From an uncultured Muribaculaceae bacterium (GTDB lineage: Bacteria > Bacteroidota > Bacteroidia > Bacteroidales > Muribaculaceae): 36,447 nt of DNA. The stretch covers positions 1 to 36,447 of the forward strand of contig CAJUFH010000026.1 in assembly GCA_910585755.1 (NCBI GenBank). The letters are read 5' to 3'. Under the pieces are notes generated by a model that worked only from the letters and a program-made list of their open reading frames with translations, was not told the DNA's origin and searched no databases. A program made the translations under genes and the position numbers. Positions 16,382-24,560 of the stretch are shown here, piece by piece. Position 1 is the first letter of the stretch; each line of letters opens with the position of its first letter.

Positions 16382-16419
16382 AGCTGTCAGTCGCTTAATA
16401 ATGGTTAATAGTGTTAAAA

Positions 16420-16605
16420 TAAGTAACTGTTCAAAATTATTTTATACTAACGGGTCTGATTATTTCAATATTTATCCGGCAAAATTTTTGAATCTTTTCC
16501 TCTCATCATCAGTCGTGTAGCTCGCTACACTCCTTCTTCTTCGAGAAAAATCTTCTAAAAATTTTCCTCGGATAAATATTAAAATAATTTCGACCAGTTA
16601 CTTAA
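16420..16605. repeat. Nested palindromic intergenic element (about 186 bp)
   Basis: Three sets of arms share nearly one centre: TAAGTAACTG (16420-16429) with its complement at 16595-16604; AATATTTATCCG (16467-16478) with CGGATAAATATT (16569-16580); and the central GTGTAGC-TC-GCTACAC (16515-16530). A-rich segments just inside the middle arms also pair imperfectly. It has no coding frame. It could be a MITE or REP-type cluster, or a large structured RNA end. The rest of the gap (16382-16419 and 16606-16674) shows nothing definite. Confidence 0.6.
16432..16439 (-). promoter_or_regulatory. Possible -7 box of the rubredoxin gene
   Basis: The minus strand reads TAATTTTG, about 50 bp before the rubredoxin start. 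It lies inside the left edge of the palindromic element. No -33 element was found at the usual distance. Confidence 0.3.
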
Positions 16606-16674
16606 ACGTATTTAAACGTATAACGCCCGCGGTATCTTCGTTGTTCAGCCTGTCGTACCGTTGGATAGCCGGCC

Positions 16675-18981
16675 TCAGATGTTGAAGAGTTTAACGTCCG
16701 GGGTATCAGAGGAGAACGTATGGCCTTCCCAGGTGACGCTCCCGGGAGAGTAAAACACTGCTCCCGCGATTCCGAGGCGTCGGTTGACCACGATCTGACA
16801 TTCCGGAGTGTTCGCGACGATGGCGATTTCCGAAGGGTCAAGATGCCCCAGCGCCATAGGAGAGGCGATACCAGGAATCACTATGTAGGCGTAGCTGCCG
16901 TTATCCGCTTTGCCGCCATGGGTGACCGCGAGGTTGAAGACCGGCTCGGCCACTGTTTCGGTGGACTGGTTGAAGTTGATTCTGGCCCAGTTGCCTGTCT
17001 GTGTTGCGTTACGTAGGTCGATTTCGGCCTCTTCGGGTAGGTAATAGGCGACTTTCCCGTGCCACACGTATCCTTTGAACGGCCCTTTAAAACGCGATTC
17101 CGGGGAGAGCCGCATGGTTGTGCTGTCGGATACGAGGTACACGTCGGAAGTCAGATGGCACTGGTTCAAAGTCGTCGCGAGGCTGTCGCCTGTTATTCCG
17201 GCGCCGAGGCATACAACCTGGCGGTCAAACATAAACCAGGCCTTCCGGGCTTTAACGCCGTAGTCATCCATGGCGTAAGCCATAGCGCCGTTGCGGCCGT
17301 CGGATGCGCCTTTTACGAAATCGGAGCATCCGTCAACGCCCCATTCGTGGGGATTGTTCTTTTCTCCGGCAGGGAGGGTCGTGCCAGGGATGCGGTCCCA
17401 TTCCCATACGGGAAATATGTCGGTGTACTCGTCACCGGTCACGCGTATGCAGGTAGCCCCTTCGCTGAGGTACAGTCCCAACAGGTTCTCGCCGTTTCCG
17501 CTTTCCGACCGGCAGGTGTTTTTTGACACGGCGCGTACCGAAAAATCGTAACGGGGCTGGTTGTGGAGCATGTAATCCGAGGTGTGGAACATTGTGTTCC
17601 GCGGGGAGCGCCCGGCGGTGGCGTTGCCGGTAGAGAATCTTTCCGCGACCCGCGTGTACTCTTCGGCGTGAGCCGGATCGAGGGTGCGCATGCGGTCGAA
17701 TAGGGCCTCGTTGGCTCCCCCGTCAAGCATTTTCGGGCGGCTTACGGATCTGCCGCATACGCTGAAGTCCATATGGCGCCCGCGGAACACGTTTAGGTAT
17801 GTCTCGCGCACGAATCTCGAAAACAGCTCGAGCTTTTCTTCCGGCATGGCGAAACGCGTGCCTGCCAGCATGGGCGCTATTTTGGAGATATTGTCTATGA
17901 AGACTGTCCCGTAGCCGCCGATATACAGTTGCCTCCTGTGCTGCTGGTAGGAGAGGTCTTCGCGTATACCCTCGAAATCGGTTATGCGCACAGGCTCGAA
18001 TATCTCGCGGGCGTTGGTCGAGACAATCGAATCATTTTTCAGCACGCATCCGCGCACGAGGTGGTGGATCGCTATGTCCTGCTTGTTCGCTCCGGTCCAG
18101 TCGCGCGGGTTACTGGCGGCCATCATGTCCATCAGTCCCTGGGTCACGCCTTTCGCGGGCTTTTGGGGCGCGCCCTCGAGCAACGCGAGTATATCGGCCA
18201 TTACCTTTGGCGCCGCGATCTGGTTGTACCACCAGTTGAAGGATGTAGGGGAGTGCTTGTTCCAGGCTCGGATTGACGCGTCAATGGCGCGGAAAAGCAC
18301 AGGGTGGCCGTAGAACGATGATTCCGGGTTCGCGAAGGCGGTACACATCCGTTTTACGTTGTTGAGGTGCCTCAGCGGGTCCCAGTTTGTACGGAACCGG
18401 CAGGCGTAGTCTATTTCCGGCCATGTGCCCTCCGGGGTCATCATTTTCATCAGCGACGCGGCGTTGCGGTCGAGTGTCTCGGTGTCGATAGAGGCGAAAA
18501 CCTGTTCGCGCACGCGCTGAAGCACCCGCTCGTAATCGTCGGCAGGAACCGGCGCCGGCGCGTTGGAGCGTTCACCCTGCGCAGGGTCGAAGAAATTGAC
18601 ATACGAGTGTTTCGCGAGCTCTACGCGCCCCTCGACTGTCAGCGCGACAGGTTTGCCGGCGTTGCTGAACACTTCGGACACAATCGAGAAGCTCTCGGCC
18701 TTTCGGCCTTCGGGCTGGTAGGATATGCGCACGACACCGCTCTGCCCGGGGGCGTATGCCTTGTCAGACCATTTGGCCGAGGTGCATCCGCATCCGGCGA
18801 TAACGTCCTTGACAAGCAGGGGCGCGTCGCCGGTATTGGTGAACTTGAAATCGTGGCTCACCTTCCCGTCGGCCTCTGAAATCAGTCCGAAGTCATGCGA
18901 CAGATGCTCGAAACTCAGTTCCTGGGCAGGGACTGATACCCTGCCCAGGAAAAGAGCGGCAAGAAGGATTATTTTTTTCAT
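16675..18981 (-). CDS. PL8 family glycosaminoglycan lyase with N-terminal DUF1573 domain
   Basis: 768 residues with a signal peptide ending VPAQ. Residues about 22-120 match the DUF1573 pattern (HDFGLI...NTGDAPLLV...GCGCTS). The rest is PL8: an alpha-toroid with NWWYNQIAAPK (249-259), then a beta-sandwich region. The PL8 tetrad is readable as Asn299 (TGANKQD), His348 (QQHRRQLYIGGYG), Tyr357 and Arg411 (CGRSVSR). The His-Tyr gap of 9 and Tyr-Arg gap of 54 equal those I recall for chondroitin AC lyase. PL8 enzymes cleave chondroitin, hyaluronan or a few other uronate polymers by beta-elimination, leaving an unsaturated uronate for GH88. It is the last gene of the operon, 38 bp after a fimbrillin-like gene. 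The DUF1573 fusion is unusual. Substrate choice among glycosaminoglycans is not decided by sequence. Confidence 0.88.
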   Translation of the reverse strand: MKKIILLAALFLGRVSVPAQELSFEHLSHDFGLISEADGKVSHDFKFTNTGDAPLLVKDVIAGCGCTSAKWSDKAYAPGQSGVVRISYQPEGRKAESFSIVSEVFSNAGKPVALTVEGRVELAKHSYVNFFDPAQGERSNAPAPVPADDYERVLQRVREQVFASIDTETLDRNAASLMKMMTPEGTWPEIDYACRFRTNWDPLRHLNNVKRMCTAFANPESSFYGHPVLFRAIDASIRAWNKHSPTSFNWWYNQIAAPKVMADILALLEGAPQKPAKGVTQGLMDMMAASNPRDWTGANKQDIAIHHLVRGCVLKNDSIVSTNAREIFEPVRITDFEGIREDLSYQQHRRQLYIGGYGTVFIDNISKIAPMLAGTRFAMPEEKLELFSRFVRETYLNVFRGRHMDFSVCGRSVSRPKMLDGGANEALFDRMRTLDPAHAEEYTRVAERFSTGNATAGRSPRNTMFHTSDYMLHNQPRYDFSVRAVSKNTCRSESGNGENLLGLYLSEGATCIRVTGDEYTDIFPVWEWDRIPGTTLPAGEKNNPHEWGVDGCSDFVKGASDGRNGAMAYAMDDYGVKARKAWFMFDRQVVCLGAGITGDSLATTLNQCHLTSDVYLVSDSTTMRLSPESRFKGPFKGYVWHGKVAYYLPEEAEIDLRNATQTGNWARINFNQSTETVAEPVFNLAVTHGGKADNGSYAYIVIPGIASPMALGHLDPSEIAIVANTPECQIVVNRRLGIAGAVFYSPGSVTWEGHTFSSDTPDVKLFNI

Positions 18982-19019
18982 TCTTGGTAGCGGAGAAAGA
19001 AGAGAATATCGCGGGGACT

Positions 19020-20432
19020 TTATTCGATTTCGGTGAGGGATACGTTCTTGACGTAGTGGGTCTGCTGGGTGTTTTCTTTCGCGAAGAAAATCACGCCGAC
19101 ACCAGTCGAGAAGTCAACATCGCCCGTGGAAATCTGTGACAGGTCGACCTGCAGGCTCTTGTGGGTATATTCAGCCTTGGTGCTTTCAACTTTGGCGGCG
19201 GTAGCGCCGCTGACGGCGAAGTACGCGTTGGAGGTGAAGGAGCCGGCCTGTTGCCCGCGCATCACGCCGACCTGAATGTCGGTTCCACCCTTGACATCGA
19301 ACTCGAGCATGTATTTGTGGGCGGTTCCTTTGGCATTGGGGGCGCGGAAGTAGAGAGCGCGCTGGTACCAGTTGCCTCCGTCGGTCGCGATTACGGCCTC
19401 TTCGCCTGAAATAGAGATCGCGCTCGAGTTGCCGCCTGCTATAATCGCGTTCCAGCCCTCCTTGGCGCCCTGCATGCCGGTGGCCTCGTTCAGGGCTTTG
19501 CCGGTGAAGTTGCCTTCCTCGGCGGAAATCAGCTCTACGTAGCGGCGTACGATGTCTCCGTCAACGCTCTCGGTGGTGGTGCCGTCCTCGGTCCAGTCGG
19601 AGCCGGAGACAACGCTCGATTCGATATTTACGGTCTCGTCGGCGTTGACGGTGAGCTTGAAGCGCTTGACAGTGTTTTGTTTGAACTCGATGCCGGCTGT
19701 CGGGGTGTAGGAGTACTCGCGCTCGCCGATTGCGATGACGAAAAGGGGTTTGTCGGCAGCCGTCGTCTGGGCGGGTACGAAGGCCATGAATACGGGAGTT
19801 TCGCCGACCTTGCGCATAACTACGTCGGTCGCTTCCCCTTCGGTAGCGGTTGCGTCAGTAGCGGCGGTCCATTTAAGAGAGGACTTGATGCCGCAGAGAG
19901 TCAGCGCTTTGGCGGTCTCGCCGAGGGTTCCGGCCATTTCTACGTAAACCAGCGCAGTGCGGGGGGTGAAGCTCAGGCTCGCCTTGGGATTATCCTTTGT
20001 GACGCTCGCCTTGGCGGTCATGAAGTTGGACGCGTTGAAGTTGTCGGCCACGCTCTGGTCCGCGTTGATGCTGAATGTCAGCCCCGCGGCGGTCGCGTCG
20101 GCAGAGTAGGGGGTATAGGCCAGGATTTCGGCTGCGGTGTTGTACTGGAACGAGATCGGAGTTCCCTCGAGTGCGGTTCCGTCAGCGGCGACGGTGTATT
20201 CGCAGTTGGAGGCGATAGCGCCGCCGGAGGCCGAAACGCCGACCTTGTCGCCGGCAACGAAGGTGGTCTTCAGGATGCCGCCGTCCTCGGCGGTTGTCGT
20301 GCGGGAAAGCAGTACAGGCCCGTTGACGCTCAGGGTTATGGTATCTCCACCGGCGGGATTCGCGGGGGCGTTTTCTTCCGAGCAGGATGCGAGAAGGAGT
20401 GCGCTAAAAGCGATAAATGTCAGCTTTTTCAT
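19020..20432 (-). CDS. Fimbrillin-like lipoprotein with C-terminal carbohydrate-binding-like domain
   Basis: 470 residues with a lipobox (LLLASC, Cys17). Residues about 30-275 fit the Mfa-like fimbrillin pattern (EILAYTPYSADA, DNFNASNFMTAKA, LSFTPRTALVYVEMAG, VPAQTTAADKPL). A second beta-rich domain (about 295-470) ends in HYVKNVSLTEIE, as CBM4/9-type jelly rolls often do. It is third of three tandem fimbrillin-like genes between the beta-helix and PL8 genes. It probably sits on the outer membrane and binds glycosaminoglycan as a SusE/F-like surface glycan-binding protein; binding is inferred from context. An alternative is a pilus tip or stalk subunit. Confidence 0.72.
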   Translation of the reverse strand: MKKLTFIAFSALLLASCSEENAPANPAGGDTITLSVNGPVLLSRTTTAEDGGILKTTFVAGDKVGVSASGGAIASNCEYTVAADGTALEGTPISFQYNTAAEILAYTPYSADATAAGLTFSINADQSVADNFNASNFMTAKASVTKDNPKASLSFTPRTALVYVEMAGTLGETAKALTLCGIKSSLKWTAATDATATEGEATDVVMRKVGETPVFMAFVPAQTTAADKPLFVIAIGEREYSYTPTAGIEFKQNTVKRFKLTVNADETVNIESSVVSGSDWTEDGTTTESVDGDIVRRYVELISAEEGNFTGKALNEATGMQGAKEGWNAIIAGGNSSAISISGEEAVIATDGGNWYQRALYFRAPNAKGTAHKYMLEFDVKGGTDIQVGVMRGQQAGSFTSNAYFAVSGATAAKVESTKAEYTHKSLQVDLSQISTGDVDFSTGVGVIFFAKENTQQTHYVKNVSLTEIE

Positions 20433-20472
20433 GATAATTGTTGGTTTGTTTAATAGAGATTGTTAAATGTGG

Positions 20473-21966
20473 TTATTCCCATGAAATGTCGTCGAGCCAG
20501 AAGTCAATGTCCTTGGCGTTGGAGGAGATGTAGAGGGTAACGAGTCCAAGCATGTCGGCATCGGGGGTGAGCCATTCGGTCTGAGCGTTGCCGTTGTGAA
20601 CGGCCGATACTTTCGACAGGTCGAACTCGAGAGTGTATGTAGCGTACTCTTCGGAAGGTACCTGGTAGTATATTGTGGTGACAAGGTCATCCCCTTTGCG
20701 CATTGCCGCAAAATGGTCCTTGCCAGTGGCGTCTTTCATATATGCACCGATGCGCAGTTGGTTCCCCTTCATGTTGGCGGAGAAGGAGGAGCGGGCGGTG
20801 AACGTCAGAGTGTAGACGCGCTTCTCCGGGTTGGCGGCGGCGTAATAGTAGGCACCGTTATGCCATTCGAGGCCGGTTTTTCCCTCCTGTAATACTCGGC
20901 GTATATGCATAACTTTGTCGCGGTCGCCGTCGGAGGTGATTTCGAGCACATCGGTGTCGTATGCGTGGAACAGGTACCATCCGGGACCGGTGATTTCCTC
21001 TTTGTTTTTGGAAATCAGCACGGGATTGAAGTCAGAGAAATCCTGGAGCGGCATAAGGGGATCGGGCTCGACGAGCTCGCCGCTGCCGTCGACGATTTCA
21101 GAGTCTTCGGTCCAGGGCTTGACCTCAAGCTCGGAGGAGAACACGACAACCTGGTCGTCGTCGCCTACTCCGATGCGGAATTTCTTGATAGTTCCTTCGG
21201 AGAGGGTCACGGGGGATGTGGTAGTGAAGGCGTAGGCGTTGTCGCCGAAGTCGAGGGAGAGGAGGCGTGTCCCGGCCGTTACGGTCTGGGCGGGGACTGC
21301 GGCCCAGTAGGTGAGGCCGTCTTCGCCGCGGTTCCACATTTTGACATTCACGCGCTCTCCGGCGGCGTTAACCGCGTCGGAAGCCCAGTCCCAGACAGCG
21401 GTGCCGAGGATTCCGCACAGCGATGCTGACTGCGGGGCGCTCCCTTTGGAAGTCACTACTTCGAGCTGCACGATTGCCAGGCGGTGCTGGAAAATCAGTT
21501 TGACGGGTGCCTCCGAGCCGGTGGCGATGCCGAGCGTCGACGCTGTCATGAAGTCGGAAGCGTTGAACAGCTCGGGAGTCGACTGGTCAGCCCCGACGGT
21601 GAAGCTGACGCTTTGGCCGTTTTGCCCGGCGGTGTAGGGATAGTAGGCGTGGAAGTCGGCGGTCGTTCCTCCGCTGGTGTTGTAGAAGATGCCGCTGCCG
21701 GCCTCCGCCTGGAGCTGTCCGTCGCTGCCGACGATGAAGGGGACGTTGGTACCGGTCGCGCCCTTCGCGCCGTAAATGCCGATTCTGTCGCCGGAGACGA
21801 ACTCGGTCGTGTTGTCAGCGTTGGTGACGCTACGGCTTGCGACAGCTCCGATTTCGAAGCGCACGGGCTTGCCGTTGTTAGACAAGGGTTGTTCCGCTGG
21901 TTCGTCGGAGCAGGAGAAGGCGAGCGCCGCGAGTCCCAGCACGAAGGGAATCTGTTTGTAGTTCAT
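20473..21966 (-). CDS. Fimbrillin-like lipoprotein with C-terminal carbohydrate-binding-like domain
   Basis: 497 residues with a lipobox at Cys19 (ALAFSC). Residues about 35-290 carry the Mfa-like fimbrillin pattern (FHAYYPYTAGQNGQ, ELFNASDFMTAS, LIFQHRLAIVQLEV, AVPAQTVTAG). After a linker (about 285-320) comes a domain of about 175 residues ending IDFWLDDISWE, typical of a jelly-roll carbohydrate-binding module. It is a clear paralogue of the gene at 19020-20432, lies 40 bp upstream of it in the same operon, and differs mostly in the C-terminal domain. It is likely to be a surface glycan-binding component of the locus (inference). Confidence 0.73.
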   Translation of the reverse strand: MNYKQIPFVLGLAALAFSCSDEPAEQPLSNNGKPVRFEIGAVASRSVTNADNTTEFVSGDRIGIYGAKGATGTNVPFIVGSDGQLQAEAGSGIFYNTSGGTTADFHAYYPYTAGQNGQSVSFTVGADQSTPELFNASDFMTASTLGIATGSEAPVKLIFQHRLAIVQLEVVTSKGSAPQSASLCGILGTAVWDWASDAVNAAGERVNVKMWNRGEDGLTYWAAVPAQTVTAGTRLLSLDFGDNAYAFTTTSPVTLSEGTIKKFRIGVGDDDQVVVFSSELEVKPWTEDSEIVDGSGELVEPDPLMPLQDFSDFNPVLISKNKEEITGPGWYLFHAYDTDVLEITSDGDRDKVMHIRRVLQEGKTGLEWHNGAYYYAAANPEKRVYTLTFTARSSFSANMKGNQLRIGAYMKDATGKDHFAAMRKGDDLVTTIYYQVPSEEYATYTLEFDLSKVSAVHNGNAQTEWLTPDADMLGLVTLYISSNAKDIDFWLDDISWE

Positions 21967-21982
21967 AAGGTAGTGTGATAGG

Positions 21983-22930
21983 TTATTGGTTGGTATTTTT
22001 GTCTTTGATTATAGTGCCGAACTCTTCGTCCGGGTCTGTGCCCCATGTGATGACGCATATGGGGGAGGAGCCGGTGAACTGCAAGTGCAGGTTGGCCGGG
22101 TCGAGGGTTCCCGCGAGGTTGTAGACTGTGTTAGGCATGAACGTGCGGCCGTTTTCAAGTCCGAGCATCGCGCCGACGGCAACCTTCGGGTAGGTCCTTA
22201 TCTCGCGGCCCGATTTGTCGAGGGCCGTGACAACGATTCCCGGACCCCCTTCGGCGCTTTCGGTAGCCGCTACCACGACGTCGAGCTCAAAGGCTCCTTC
22301 GGTGGCCTTTACAGTTATTCCGAGAGGCGACGAGCAGTCAGGAGTCCCCGTGTAGCGGCCTTCCAGGATGTCGAACTCGCATTTCCCCGGAGCGCCTTCG
22401 ATGCGGGCGACGATGCGGGCTGTCGCCGGGTCGTTGTTGAGAATCCGGGCGCGGATTTGAGCCAGTTGCGACTTGAATCCCAGGGTTGCCCTGGGCTGGG
22501 TCTTGCTCAGATTCTTAGCTGTCGCCCACAGGCATGCGTCGGGCGCCATGTTGCCGCGTATGGTAATCGTCGTCCGATTGCCGTTGGAGGCGGCAGCCTC
22601 GTCGTAGGGATGGTATGCGGTCACGCTTACCTGGCTTCCGTCGGACGGGAGGTAGAGCGGCGTGCCTTCCGGCACGAGATACCCTGTCGTTCCGCGGTTG
22701 TCGGCGAGATGGCGCGCGTTGTAGGAAAGGGGCGCTCCAGCGCCGTCAAGCATATACACGCCGAATGGTTCTCCGGAATGCCATACTGAGGCATCCTCGG
22801 CGGCTATGTCGTATATGGCGGCAGAGAGCACGAGGGCCGACGGGCGGGTCGGAGAGGGGTCGTCGTGGCAGCAGCCTGACAGAGCCAGGGCGAGCGCCAG
22901 CGCGGAGGATATGTATGTGTTCTTAATCAT
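21983..22930 (-). CDS. Short fimbrillin-like lipoprotein
   Basis: 315 residues with a lipobox ending GCC (Cys20). It holds a single Mfa-like fimbrillin domain: VTAYHPYDEAAASNGNRTT, LWATAKNLSKTQPRATLGFKSQLAQIRARI and a C-terminal strand region. It lacks the extra C-terminal domain of its two downstream paralogues. The stop codon lies 16 bp from the next gene and the start 28 bp after the beta-helix gene, so it is in the operon. It may be a base or partner subunit for the two larger fimbrillin-like proteins; this is inference. Confidence 0.65.
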   Translation of the reverse strand: MIKNTYISSALALALALSGCCHDDPSPTRPSALVLSAAIYDIAAEDASVWHSGEPFGVYMLDGAGAPLSYNARHLADNRGTTGYLVPEGTPLYLPSDGSQVSVTAYHPYDEAAASNGNRTTITIRGNMAPDACLWATAKNLSKTQPRATLGFKSQLAQIRARILNNDPATARIVARIEGAPGKCEFDILEGRYTGTPDCSSPLGITVKATEGAFELDVVVAATESAEGGPGIVVTALDKSGREIRTYPKVAVGAMLGLENGRTFMPNTVYNLAGTLDPANLHLQFTGSSPICVITWGTDPDEEFGTIIKDKNTNQ

Positions 22931-22958
22931 ATGGTGTTATGTCCTGAATTGTCGTTGG

Positions 22959-24560
22959 TTATCTGCCAAGTCTGAGTTTGAGCTGTGCCTCGTACAGCGA
23001 CCGCGGTTCAACCGGGGTGCCGAGGCTTTCAAGCGCCGACGTTTCCGAGGGATTGAACGTCGCGGATCCGACAAAGCCGGCGATCACGGGCATTACGAAG
23101 CGGTTGTTGCGCTTCCAGAGGGGGAACTCTCCGGCGGTGCCGCTCTCCTGGGTGTAGTTCCAGAGGACGAGGCCGCGCAGATGGTTTGGGCCGAGCGCCG
23201 CGTCCCCTCCGGCGTGGTCGGGGTTCAGGCCGCCGCGGCATTGGTCGAGAAGGGTGTTGCGCGGCTGGCTGCAATGAGACTCGAAGCTCGAGGATGCTCC
23301 GATTTCGCATCGCAGGAGAACGGTGTGTGAGGCGGTTTTGGAGACACCTACGGAATGGTACTGCCCCGAGCGGTCGGCGACATCGCGGATTAGGATGTTG
23401 GTCGATGCCTGGGAGCGTATGGCGGAGTGGCCGGCGTTCCCCTCGATCGAGCAGTCGTCAACGGTAATGTTGCAGGAGAGCATGACGCTCAGAGCCTCGC
23501 TGACATTGGCGAACGAGCAGCGCCGTACCCATCCGTGGGCCTGGCGGAGGAAGGTAAGTATGCGCCATCCGCTGTCGTGGAGCGCGTCTTTGTGGTGAGA
23601 GAAGGGTTCGATGAAAGCTCCTTCGAAGCGCAGGTCCTCGACCCCGCAGCCGCGGCGGTCGAACACGGCGTGGAGCGTCCATCCTCCACGGGGGTCAATC
23701 TCGTGTCCCAGAGGCTCGTAGAGAGTCACCCGCGTGCCGTTCACGCGCATCACGGTATGGTACTCGGCGACTTTTACCCCCTCGGCCACGAGATCGCTGA
23801 ACTCAGGGTCGACGGGATGAGGGGCGAGTTCGGCCGCGACAGTTTCCGGGCGCCGGTCTCCGGCGAGTCTGACAAGCACCCGCTGTCCGACCGACAGTCC
23901 GGATGCGGACGCGACTTCTATATCGCGGCTGCCGCAGGACGCGGGGGCGGTTATTTCCGTCAGGCGCGTCTGCTCATCGTCGCGGGAGCGCACATAGCGG
24001 AACGACAGCAGCTCCGGGGTGTTCCACAGCGAGCCGTCAAGGGCCTCCCCGGGAGCTGACATAGCGAGCACGCTTCGGTCGCGGCCGGCGCCCCGGAGGA
24101 CGATGTTGTCACTGTCGATGATAATCGGCGTGTTGGGGTCCGAGGCATCGTGTAGTTCGAAGCGTCCGGCAGGGACGTAGACTACCGCGCCGTTCCGGCT
24201 GCCGTCGATGGCGGCTTTCACCGCCGCCTCAAAGGCCCGGCGGTCTGATTTCCCGTCATCCGCCACCGCGCCGTAATCGCAAATGTTGAAAACCGGATAG
24301 TCAGCTTCCGGAAGCGGTTTCTCGCCCCACGCGTACCCGGCGTACGAGAAGTCAGGGAGGAGCTCCGAGCGTCCGGCGGCGAAGTCGTTCCACAACCCGC
24401 AGCCCTTGACCGGCTCACTTGGGGTCGTAGGAGGATTCTGCTCCTCCCCGGGCGTCGGGGTAAGCGGCGCCTCCGGGTGGCTGTCGGCGCAGCTCCAGGC
24501 TGCCGCGGCGAGGGCCGCGAGCAGCGGAATTACGGCGAAAGAGGTCGTTTTTCGTTTCAT
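22959..24560 (-). CDS. Parallel beta-helix lipoprotein, probable glycosaminoglycan lyase (PL29-like)
   Basis: 533 residues from ATG at 24560; a frame open from 24590 adds ten residues before the obvious signal MKRKTTSFAVIPLLAAL. Lipobox AWSC gives Cys24, then a Pro/Thr linker (about 30-52). The body starts with the Pectate_lyase_3 signature FNICDYGAVADDGKSDRRAF (about 91-110) and continues with beta-helix rungs (VRRCSFANVSEALSV, VDDCSIEGNAGHSAI, LLRCEIGASSSFESH). The position just after the DUF5017 gene matches where the chondroitin/hyaluronan PUL of Bacteroides thetaiotaomicron carries its PL29 lyase, so I propose the same role: surface cleavage of long chains. The catalytic residues cannot be assigned by eye. 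The start codon overlaps the preceding stop (ATGA). Confidence 0.7.
   Translation of the reverse strand: MKRKTTSFAVIPLLAALAAAAWSCADSHPEAPLTPTPGEEQNPPTTPSEPVKGCGLWNDFAAGRSELLPDFSYAGYAWGEKPLPEADYPVFNICDYGAVADDGKSDRRAFEAAVKAAIDGSRNGAVVYVPAGRFELHDASDPNTPIIIDSDNIVLRGAGRDRSVLAMSAPGEALDGSLWNTPELLSFRYVRSRDDEQTRLTEITAPASCGSRDIEVASASGLSVGQRVLVRLAGDRRPETVAAELAPHPVDPEFSDLVAEGVKVAEYHTVMRVNGTRVTLYEPLGHEIDPRGGWTLHAVFDRRGCGVEDLRFEGAFIEPFSHHKDALHDSGWRILTFLRQAHGWVRRCSFANVSEALSVMLSCNITVDDCSIEGNAGHSAIRSQASTNILIRDVADRSGQYHSVGVSKTASHTVLLRCEIGASSSFESHCSQPRNTLLDQCRGGLNPDHAGGDAALGPNHLRGLVLWNYTQESGTAGEFPLWKRNNRFVMPVIAGFVGSATFNPSETSALESLGTPVEPRSLYEAQLKLRLGR

Noticed and set aside
16514..16531. tRNA or small RNA gene at the GTGTAGC hairpin
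   Set aside because: No cloverleaf, no T-loop GTTCRA and no CCA-like end; it is the centre of a nested inverted repeat.
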